This document shows, in pieces, positions 57,673 to 64,000 of a stretch of 64,000 nt of DNA (positions are counted from its first letter, which is position 1; each line of letters opens with the position of its first letter). A model generated the notes under the pieces. That model searched no databases and was not told where the DNA came from. It saw nothing but the letters and a program-made list of their open reading frames with translations. Origin of the DNA: Candidatus Pseudothioglobus singularis PS1 (GTDB lineage Bacteria; Pseudomonadota; Gammaproteobacteria; PS1; Pseudothioglobaceae); contig NZ_CP006911.1 of NCBI RefSeq assembly GCF_001281385.1, positions 1,550,001 to 1,614,000 on the forward strand. Reading direction: 5' to 3'. The translations under genes were made by a program, and so were the position numbers.

Positions 57673-58878
57673 TTAATTACCTTCAGCTAAAATTTCAGCA
57701 GCTTCTGCAACTAGATCAGCAGCAGAACCTTCACCCAAAATGATGCCTTGGATAGCACCATTGATACCAGCTTGCAATGCTTTAAAGTCTTCAAACATTG
57801 GCTCTGGACCACCACTACCAATTGGCGCAACAAATGTCTGCCAGTAGTCGGTAGTATAGTAAACATCATCCATCATTTTTTCATACTGCATGATTGGTGT
57901 TAAACCCCAGCTCTTATCTAGGTCGTACTGAGCTTCACCAGATGAAAGCATTGAAGCTAGCTCCATGGCTAGATCTTCATTAGCTGAACCTTTAAATACT
58001 GCAATAGAGTCAGTAATTAAAAGTGTTCCGCTCTCACCACTTGGGCCTGCAGGAATTGGAACAACAATTTCAGAAATATTATCGTTATGCTGTCCAGCAC
58101 CCCATGGTCCATTGATATACATACCAATTTGTCCATCGTTATAAAGCTGAGTCAACTGAGAACGCTCATATCCCATAGGTCCTTCCTGAGCAACACCCGC
58201 TAACTTACCATAAAACTCAAGAGTTTCGATAGTCTCGGGACTATTAAAAGTGATTTCACCAGTTGCTGCATCATTTACAGAACCGCCATTACTATATAAG
58301 TAATTTAAGAATTGGTGCATAGTGTTATCAAAGTCCTTTCCAGTTACGCCAACACCCGCAGCCGAAGTATTATCATTGATAGCTTTAGCCATGTTGTACA
58401 TTCCTGTCCAAGTTTTAGGTGCGACACAAGCCATACCTGCTTCTTCAACTAGACCACAGTTAATAAATAAAGCCTTGGTTGAAAACGCATGAGGGAAGCC
58501 CCAAGTTTTTCCACCATCACTGACAGTATTAAGAATACCTGGCTGATACATGCCTTGTTGCTCATCAGAAATATTAACTGGAACAATCAGACCACTACGA
58601 GCTAGTTGCTTAAGAGTACGTGAACCCATATAAGCCAAACCTACTGGATCACCAGCAGCAGCTAGTGTCATTGATTTGTCTTGGCATGTTCCCCAAGGAA
58701 CTGCTTCAGCATTCACTGTAACACCTGAGTATTTCGCTTCAAAAGCAGAAATTACTACTTGATCAGCTTCACGGATTTCACCGCCGCACATAATCATGTG
58801 TACTTCTTCAGCCTGCACTGGAGCCATTAAACTGGCACCCATTACAGCTAAGAAGAGTGCTTTTTGTATATTTTTCAT
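57673..58878 (-). CDS. extracellular sugar-binding protein of ABC transporter
   Basis: 401 residues, family 1 solute-binding protein. Signal peptide ends VQA after residue 23, with no lipobox, so free in the periplasm. Mature sequence has HMIMCGGEIREADQVVISAFEAKYSGVTVN, a typical ligand-binding ADQFVKEF-type opening, and the later GPSGESGTLLITDSIAVFKGS. Ligand inferred from context to be a GlcNAc oligomer. GGAG precedes the ATG. Confidence 0.92.
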   Translation of the reverse strand: MKNIQKALFLAVMGASLMAPVQAEEVHMIMCGGEIREADQVVISAFEAKYSGVTVNAEAVPWGTCQDKSMTLAAAGDPVGLAYMGSRTLKQLARSGLIVPVNISDEQQGMYQPGILNTVSDGGKTWGFPHAFSTKALFINCGLVEEAGMACVAPKTWTGMYNMAKAINDNTSAAGVGVTGKDFDNTMHQFLNYLYSNGGSVNDAATGEITFNSPETIETLEFYGKLAGVAQEGPMGYERSQLTQLYNDGQIGMYINGPWGAGQHNDNISEIVVPIPAGPSGESGTLLITDSIAVFKGSANEDLAMELASMLSSGEAQYDLDKSWGLTPIMQYEKMMDDVYYTTDYWQTFVAPIGSGGPEPMFEDFKALQAGINGAIQGIILGEGSAADLVAEAAEILAEGN

Positions 58879-58958
58879 TTACTTCTCCTTTTCTATTTAC
58901 ATCAAGTTACTAGAAATTAAAAAAAATCTAATAACACTTTATGTGAGACTCTTACCTC

Positions 58959-59843
58959 TCACTCCTTTACTGCCCCTGCTGTTAATCCTGATATGAGATG
59001 TTTCTGCATAAACAGGAAAATTAATAGCACGGGCAGAATTCCAATAAGGCTTGCTGCCATCATTTCATTCCAGAGCACTGTCTGGTATCCAACAAATTCA
59101 AATATGCCAGCTGGAAGTGGCATGTAATCTCTATTTTGGTTAAAAGTAATTGCAAATAAAAACTGTTGTGCATAGGCACCAATAAACATTGCAACACTAA
59201 CAACAATTAGACCAGGAACTGCAAGAGGTAGGATAACACGTCTTAATGTGTAAAGTCGAGATGCCCCATCAACAAATGCAGCCTCCTCCAGTTCGTATGG
59301 AATCTTTTCTAAAAAAGACTTAAGTAGCCATATTCCCGTTGGTATAAGGAAAGCCACACCAGGAATAATCATAGCCCAATATGTATTAAGCAAACCATAA
59401 GATCGTAATAATTTATACAGAGGTATTAAAAGAACAGCCCCTGAAAACATATTCACTGCTAAAAATAATGTAAGGCTAGTTGTTTTGCCACGAAAGTCAA
59501 AGCGGGCATAAGCATAAGCAGCAGGAATAATGAAACACATTGATAAAAGAGTAACAGCTGTTGCTATAAATACGCTATTAAATATATAGCGAGGCAACTG
59601 AGGAACTGTAACCCACATATCTCTATAGGCTTGAAAACTCATAGTATCTGACCAGAATCGACTCATAAAGTCGAGAAAACCCATTGTTTCACCAACCTCT
59701 AATTCTGGACGACTAAACAAATGAGTTATGGGTCTGAGTGATGCTACAAACATTTCAACAAAAGGCAATAACATAAATAATATGAACAGCCCAAGGGAAA
59801 AATAGATGCCTATTTTGTGAAGTAATGAGTATTTATCCATCAT
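58959..59843 (-). CDS. carbohydrate ABC transporter permease (MalG-like)
   Basis: 294 residues, six helices. The EAA loop ELEEAAFVDGASRLYTLRRVILPLAVPGLI contacts the ATPase. The first ATG overlaps the upstream permease stop as ATGA. C-terminus ends LTAGAVKE as usual for this subfamily. Confidence 0.93.
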   Translation of the reverse strand: MMDKYSLLHKIGIYFSLGLFILFMLLPFVEMFVASLRPITHLFSRPELEVGETMGFLDFMSRFWSDTMSFQAYRDMWVTVPQLPRYIFNSVFIATAVTLLSMCFIIPAAYAYARFDFRGKTTSLTLFLAVNMFSGAVLLIPLYKLLRSYGLLNTYWAMIIPGVAFLIPTGIWLLKSFLEKIPYELEEAAFVDGASRLYTLRRVILPLAVPGLIVVSVAMFIGAYAQQFLFAITFNQNRDYMPLPAGIFEFVGYQTVLWNEMMAASLIGILPVLLIFLFMQKHLISGLTAGAVKE

Positions 59844-60763
59844 TTTTGAACCCCACTGTATCCATACTTTTTACTCAGTCTTCCAAGCACAGTTAAATAT
59901 ATTACTGAAAATACCCCTAGAATCAAAACAACAAGAACTGCTCTAGTTGCGCCAGCACCAAACTTATAACTAAAGATTGCTGTTTTGAAGGTGTCAATAA
60001 TTAATGTAGTAGTTGCACCACGAGGTCCGCCTTCTGTCAAAATCCAAATAATTTCAAATGAGTTGAACGTCCAGATTGCAGATAACAAAGCCATAGAGAT
60101 AATAGTAGGCATAATTTGGGGCAAAGTGATTCTTCTAAAACGATACCACCTTGATGCACCATCAACATAAGCAGCCTCATATAAATCTTTTGGAACGCCT
60201 TGCATTGCCGCCAAAAAGAATAAGGTTACCATTGGCGTTCCAATCCAAACATCTGTGACAACTGCTGAGTAAAAAGCACTCTGCTTGTAAGCCAAGAAAC
60301 TAAATGGTCCATTGGTAATCCCAACCATTTCTGCAAAGTTTGAGAGCAATCCAAAATGACCATTATAAAGCCACAACCACCCAAAACAGCCAATAGCAAT
60401 AGGGACAATCCATGGTGGCATTACTAAAGCGCGCATAAGACCTCGGCCTCTTATATTACTTGCTAAAAGTGTTGCACCGATTAAGCCTAAAATCATTTTA
60501 AAACCAACTGAAAGGAACATCCAATAAAAGGTTCTTGTAACAATTGCAGGAAACTTACGTCCTCCTATAGCTTTTTCATAATTTTCCCAACCTACAAAAT
60601 CAGCACCTCCCATCAAGGTTCCAAGGTTTGAATTAGTAAAAGACAGTCGAAAGGTTTCATATAAAGGCCAAAGTACAATCCAAAACATAACCAGTGCAGC
60701 AGGCGCAATTAATGCCCAAGCAAACATGGTTGTTGTTTGTGCCTTTGTTTTAGGTTTAAGCAT
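59840..60763 (-). CDS. carbohydrate ABC transporter permease (MalF-like)
   Basis: About 307 residues from ATG 60763 (MLKPKTKAQTTTMFAWALIAP). The open frame extends to 60826, but the extra 21 codons lie inside the end of the hexosaminidase gene and add no conserved residues. Six helices; EAA loop DLYEAAYVDGASRWYRFRRITLPQIMPTII. Forms the channel with the MalG-like permease. Confidence 0.88.
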   Translation of the reverse strand: MLKPKTKAQTTTMFAWALIAPAALVMFWIVLWPLYETFRLSFTNSNLGTLMGGADFVGWENYEKAIGGRKFPAIVTRTFYWMFLSVGFKMILGLIGATLLASNIRGRGLMRALVMPPWIVPIAIGCFGWLWLYNGHFGLLSNFAEMVGITNGPFSFLAYKQSAFYSAVVTDVWIGTPMVTLFFLAAMQGVPKDLYEAAYVDGASRWYRFRRITLPQIMPTIISMALLSAIWTFNSFEIIWILTEGGPRGATTTLIIDTFKTAIFSYKFGAGATRAVLVVLILGVFSVIYLTVLGRLSKKYGYSGVQK

Positions 60764-60773
60764 TTGTATAAAA

Positions 60774-62765
60774 TTACTCACTCGCCAGAACCTCCTCATT
60801 CTTTGCTGGATCTGACATGATATCAAATTTCTCGGCTATATAATAGTCCCATCCAATTCTATCAAACAATTCTCTAAAGCTATTTGTGGCCAAATTATGG
60901 AGATCAGTGCCTTTTCGTCTGTTTTCATTAGATGTCCAAGCACTCTCTGAAAGTCCAATAACTCTTGGACAAAGCATTGATTCCATCTCACTATCTTTTA
61001 GAATTGTTTCACACCAAAGATGCCCCTGAATACCCATAATATTAGATTCAAGTTCTGGCTCATCTTCAGGAATAATTTGCCAATCAACAGAACTCTCAAA
61101 AGGTATCACAGCTGCCCAATTTGCCCCTCGATCAGCATAGTTTCTACTTTGAGCCATATCAAAATAAATGTTCTCAGCTGGACACAAGACCACTTTATAG
61201 CCTTGTCTTGCTAGATCAAAACCAGACTCAAGATTCTGCCATGAAAATAATAATTTCTCTGACTTATCGTCATGATGATTGCCATCTTCAGCCTCCTGCC
61301 AAGAGGCAGTTTTTTTGTTATTTAACTCTACTCTTTTTGAAAGCTTATTGATAAACCATGAAGCAACATCTTTAGCACTGTTAAGATCATGCTCTTTCAT
61401 TAAGTCTTGTACTTTAGGAGATTTTTCCCAAGCGCCGGGCGCTACTTCATCCCCACCCAGATGGATATATTCCCCAGGAAATAGATTACACATATCGTCT
61501 ATTAAAGACTCGACAACCTTTATGGTTTCAGGCATGGCTGGATTCAACGTGTTCTCTCTATAGCCTTGAACTGAAACTTCATTACTTTTGTCTTCAGGGT
61601 CTCTCATCTCAGGGTACAAGTTAATTAGCGCCATATTATGGCCCGGCAAATCAAACTCGGGTATGACTTCAATATAGTTAGCTGAGGCCCTACTAATAAT
61701 TCTATCAATATCTTCTTTGTCATAATAACCACCAGTTGCATCTGATCCAGATCCGAAAACAGGTGGTACTAATAAATTATTTCCTCTTTTTGAAGTTTCA
61801 GTAGCAGCTTCAGGATAACTATCTAATTTAAATCGAAAGGCTTCATCATCGACTCCATGCCAATGAAACTTATTCAGCTTGAAAAGACTCATTAAATCTA
61901 GTAATTTAAATAAACTGTCTACCGAGAAAAAATGCCTCACAGTATCTAAATGCTGTCCTCTCCAACTAAAACGAGGCTTATCAAAGATAGAACCACACGG
62001 GACTAGCTGATGATAATTTTGGGAAAGCTGCATCAAAGAGACAAGAGCATAATAAAAGCCTGATTCATCACCTGATACAATCTCAACATCATCACTCGTT
62101 ATGGTAATTTTATAGGCAGAGTCATCAGAAAGATCCTGAAAAGTTAGCTTTAGTGATGTGGTTGCTTTCTTATTTATCTCGTTTGTTGAGTTAGATAAAA
62201 GATTGAGATTAAGTCGATTACCAAGTTCTAAAGCTGATTGATAGGCACTTGTTATTATTTCCAGATTTTCAAACGCTACATTAATCGGCGAACACAGGTT
62301 ACAAACACCTGCACTTGGATTCCATGAGTAAGGGTGTGGCACCAATCTAAAAGATTCATAATTTAATTTGTCTCCCAAAAAATTGGGAATTGGGGCCACG
62401 GAGGAGATTCTTTCTAGATCTAAATCTATCATTTCAAGATTGATCAGATCTCCATTATCTTTTTTTAAAAAACAGCCTTGGGGTGACCATCGATGATTCA
62501 TAGGCTTGTGCCTAGACTCTTCATAGGCATATTTAAAACTCCACTGTTCACCAGGCTTTAAAATCAACTCTTCAGAATGACATAACTCTGTATAACCACC
62601 TGAACTTTTGACGACACTACAATTTTCAATCGCTTTTGAAGGTGCAAGTAAGCTAAAACAAAACCTAAAATTCTCTATCGAGTTATCAGAATTATTGCTC
62701 AAGCTTGAACAAAAGTAATTGTCTGAATTGATTGATGTAGTCATCACAAAACCAGTTGTATTCAT
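60774..62765 (-). CDS. beta-N-acetylhexosaminidase, glycoside hydrolase family 20, cytoplasmic
   Basis: 663 residues. The GH20 catalytic pair is Asp439-Glu440 in YIHLGGDEVAPGAW; other landmarks are SWRGQHLDTVRHFF (strand 1), LNKFHWHGVDDEAFRF, PEFDLPGHNMALI and GIQGHLWCETI. No signal peptide or lipobox is seen, so the enzyme would act inside the cell on imported chito-oligosaccharides or other beta-GlcNAc compounds. First gene of the transporter operon, with its promoter under the GntR operator. An internal ATG seven codons in is an alternative start. Confidence 0.93.
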   Translation of the reverse strand: MNTTGFVMTTSINSDNYFCSSLSNNSDNSIENFRFCFSLLAPSKAIENCSVVKSSGGYTELCHSEELILKPGEQWSFKYAYEESRHKPMNHRWSPQGCFLKKDNGDLINLEMIDLDLERISSVAPIPNFLGDKLNYESFRLVPHPYSWNPSAGVCNLCSPINVAFENLEIITSAYQSALELGNRLNLNLLSNSTNEINKKATTSLKLTFQDLSDDSAYKITITSDDVEIVSGDESGFYYALVSLMQLSQNYHQLVPCGSIFDKPRFSWRGQHLDTVRHFFSVDSLFKLLDLMSLFKLNKFHWHGVDDEAFRFKLDSYPEAATETSKRGNNLLVPPVFGSGSDATGGYYDKEDIDRIISRASANYIEVIPEFDLPGHNMALINLYPEMRDPEDKSNEVSVQGYRENTLNPAMPETIKVVESLIDDMCNLFPGEYIHLGGDEVAPGAWEKSPKVQDLMKEHDLNSAKDVASWFINKLSKRVELNNKKTASWQEAEDGNHHDDKSEKLLFSWQNLESGFDLARQGYKVVLCPAENIYFDMAQSRNYADRGANWAAVIPFESSVDWQIIPEDEPELESNIMGIQGHLWCETILKDSEMESMLCPRVIGLSESAWTSNENRRKGTDLHNLATNSFRELFDRIGWDYYIAEKFDIMSDPAKNEEVLASE

Positions 62766-62827
62766 CGTTATTTATCTTTCTCAAAATAGACTCATTGCAG
62801 CGTCTAATTAGCACTTAGTCTAGTAAA

Positions 62828-62875
62828 AATTGGTAATATAATGGTATTATATAACAGGTACTAAATAAAAAGCAA
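62828..62875 (-). promoter_or_regulatory. promoter of the hexosaminidase-transporter operon with paired GntR operator
   Basis: Minus-strand TTGCTT (62870-62875), 18 bases, TATAAT (62846-62851). Immediately downstream on the same strand are two TACCA-type half-sites (plus-strand AATTGGTA at 62828-62835 and TAATGGTA at 62839-62846), 11 bases apart, i.e. one helical turn, overlapping the -10/start region. A third, weaker AACAGGTA lies in the spacer at 62853-62860. Confidence 0.65.
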
Positions 62876-62984
62876 ATAAGATTTATTGATTAGTATTTAA
62901 TTAATCTCATAAAGATCATTTAATCCAATATATATGATTATTATATGGGTAATAAACGCTTTTAAATATTTTATATTCTTGTTA

Positions 62985-63035
62985 TTGACTTTCTTTAGAC
63001 TATTAGAATATAATAATACCAATTAAATACCAATT
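62985..63035 (+). promoter_or_regulatory. promoter of gntR-nagA with paired GntR operator
   Basis: TTGACT (62985-62990), 18 bases, TATAAT (63009-63014). Just after the -10 are two identical TACCAATT copies (63017-63024 and 63028-63035), again 11 bases apart. Same spacing and sequence as the operator of the opposite promoter, so the regulator most likely represses both and itself. Confidence 0.7.
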
Positions 63036-63080
63036 TAACTAAAAATGCTGTTAATTTATTTAACAGCTTAATTCAATCAT

Positions 63081-63833
63081 ATGGTGAGTACTGACAATTT
63101 AATTAACTTCTTAAGACCATCTGGTGATAGTTCTGAATCTCTATACAAACAATTATCTCGCTCACTAAATAGTGCCATTCAAGAGGGAATTTTAAAGCCT
63201 GGTGATGCGCTTATGCCAGAGAGGGATTTGGCTTCTAATTTAAAAATGTCTCGCATCACTGTCCGTAAGGCGATAGATCAGCTTGTAGAAATTGGAATGC
63301 TTATTAAGAGACAAGGTGCTGGAACAGTTGTATCTGAAAATGTTGACCTTGTTCTTCACAAAAACCTCTCCTCTTTAAATAGTTTTACCGCTGATATGAA
63401 GAAAAGAGGCCTTGAGTCCTACTCAAGAATTACTCTTAGAGAGGAAGGCAAAGCTACCGCGAAGGAAGCGTTGATAATGAACTTAAATGAAGATGACTTT
63501 GTGCATAGACTCAATCGAGTTCGATACCTAGTTAATGAGCCACTTCTTTATGAAATAGCTGTCATACCTGCGTCAATCATTTCAATAACCTCTGCCATTG
63601 ACAATTCTTTATATGAACTTCTTGAATCCAAAAAAATGAACCCAGTCACTGCAAAACAAAATATTCACGCGATTATTGCAGATGATAATTTAGCTGATAA
63701 GCTTGAAGTCAATCCTGGAAGTGCTATTTTATTTGTTGAAAGAAAGGGTAAAGATGCCAATGGTCGAGTGGTCGAATATACCCAATCCTACTATCGTGGT
63801 GATCGCTATGATTATGTGGTCGAATTAGGATGA
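63081..63833 (+). CDS. GntR/HutC-family transcriptional regulator (NagR/DasR/YvoA type)
   Basis: 250 residues: winged helix-turn-helix at about 15-80 (LYKQLSRSLNSAIQEGILKPGDALMPERDLASNLKMSRITVRKAIDQL) and UTRA effector domain at about 95-240 (RVRYLVNEPLLYEIAVIPASI, LFVERKGKDANGRVVEYTQSYYRGDRYDYVVEL). Homologues bind GlcN-6-P or GlcNAc-6-P and repress amino-sugar genes. Its stop overlaps the nagA start as ATGA. No Shine-Dalgarno before the ATG. Confidence 0.9.
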   Translation: MVSTDNLINFLRPSGDSSESLYKQLSRSLNSAIQEGILKPGDALMPERDLASNLKMSRITVRKAIDQLVEIGMLIKRQGAGTVVSENVDLVLHKNLSSLNSFTADMKKRGLESYSRITLREEGKATAKEALIMNLNEDDFVHRLNRVRYLVNEPLLYEIAVIPASIISITSAIDNSLYELLESKKMNPVTAKQNIHAIIADDNLADKLEVNPGSAILFVERKGKDANGRVVEYTQSYYRGDRYDYVVELG

Positions 63834-64000
63834 AACAAGCAATCACAGGCTCGAAGCTTTTCAACGGTATAGATTTTATTGAGCATAAAGCACTCCTCAT
63901 TGAAGATCAACATATTGCTGGAATTGTAAATAAAGATGCTATACCCACTGACTTCCAAGTCAAAAAACTAGATGGTGGCATCTTGTCTCCAGGCTTTATT
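63830..64000 (+). CDS. nagA: N-acetylglucosamine-6-phosphate deacetylase, start only (cut by window edge)
   Basis: 57 codons are visible, starting MKQAITGSKLFNGIDFIEH and reaching LDGGILSPGFI, the N-terminal strand segment before the metal-binding barrel (the family continues D-hQ-N-G). Identity rests on this segment plus the GntR/GH20 setting. The ATG overlaps the regulator's stop, so they form one transcript. Confidence 0.85.
   Translation, partial: MKQAITGSKLFNGIDFIEHKALLIEDQHIAGIVNKDAIPTDFQVKKLDGGILSPGFI

Larger units (their letters stand above)
62766..63080. promoter_or_regulatory. divergent promoter-operator region of the amino-sugar locus (315 bases, no gene)
   Basis: Holds two opposed promoters and matching operators, described separately. 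The middle, about 62880-62980, is very A+T-rich with no recognisable site or gene. A 8-bp inverted repeat GCTGTTAA...TTAACAGC (63047-63067) lies in the gntR leader, 13 bases before its ATG; it has no T-run and is probably a leader hairpin or an additional operator. Confidence 0.7.

Noticed and set aside
63047-63067. Terminator in the gntR leader
   Set aside because: The inverted repeat has no T-run and lies upstream of the gene it would terminate; more likely a leader hairpin or operator.

Overview
The window is A+T-rich, gene-dense bacterial chromosome with short intergenic gaps, many 1-4 base gene overlaps and no rRNA, tRNA, CRISPR array, insertion sequence or phage gene that I could find. 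The gene families (GlmU, DapD, MnmG/RsmG, PolA with proofreading, UbiA, RluC, PEP synthase with its PSRP regulator, ModABC) point to a gammaproteobacterium. The streamlined style, the class I aldolase sugar-phosphate operon and the marine-type corrinoid methyltransferase cluster suggest a pelagic SUP05/Arctic96BD-19 (Thioglobus-like) bacterium. That placement is inferred from protein character and was not tested by a search.

Layout. 0-3 kb: PiT phosphate permease (cut by the left edge) with a PhoU-like partner, then aquaporin plus thioredoxin-type arsenate reductase. 3-7.8 kb: glmU, an MFS transporter, a TauD-like dioxygenase and a cystathionine beta-lyase-like enzyme. 7.8-23.2 kb: housekeeping (addA-like nuclease-helicase, argS, polA, orphan znuC-like ATPase, dapD, ubiA, rluC, tatD, rsmG, mnmG), with two duplicated 72-residue membrane proteins of unknown function at 17.4-18.0 kb, each with its own promoter and terminator. 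23.3-33.5 kb: a minus-strand operon tkt-gap-pgk-pyk-fba and, divergently, ppsA-ppsR. 33.6-47.8 kb: a run of minus-strand one-carbon genes. 48-52.6 kb: a glutamine amidotransferase, an MFS carrier and modABC. 52.8-64 kb: a Sel1-repeat protein and an amino-sugar locus (GH20 hexosaminidase, sugar ABC transporter, two Gfo/Idh/MocA dehydrogenases, a TIM-barrel isomerase, and divergently a GntR/HutC regulator and nagA, which runs off the right edge).

How the genes work together. The central block reads as a complete route for burning methyl groups. An MttB-superfamily enzyme without pyrrolysine moves a methyl group from a methylated amine (glycine-betaine type is my guess) to a corrinoid protein. 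A pterin-binding methyltransferase passes it to tetrahydrofolate and a MetF-like reductase, run in reverse, oxidises it. After FolD (not in the window), Fhs in reverse yields formate and ATP, and a molybdenum formate dehydrogenase makes CO2 and NADH. A RACo/RamA-like ferredoxin-ATPase would reactivate the corrinoid, and the molybdate transporter 12 kb away would feed the dehydrogenase. The promoter region of this block has a perfect CRP-type palindrome placed as in a class II CRP promoter. The amino-sugar locus has two divergent promoters, each with the same paired operator just downstream of the -10 box, so the GntR protein probably represses both arms.

Most noteworthy: the C1 oxidation cluster and its CRP-type promoter; Arg-rich basic tails on four of its proteins; the duplicated small membrane protein cassettes; the paired GntR operators; and a 13-bp-stem hairpin between the solute-binding protein and the rest of its transporter operon.
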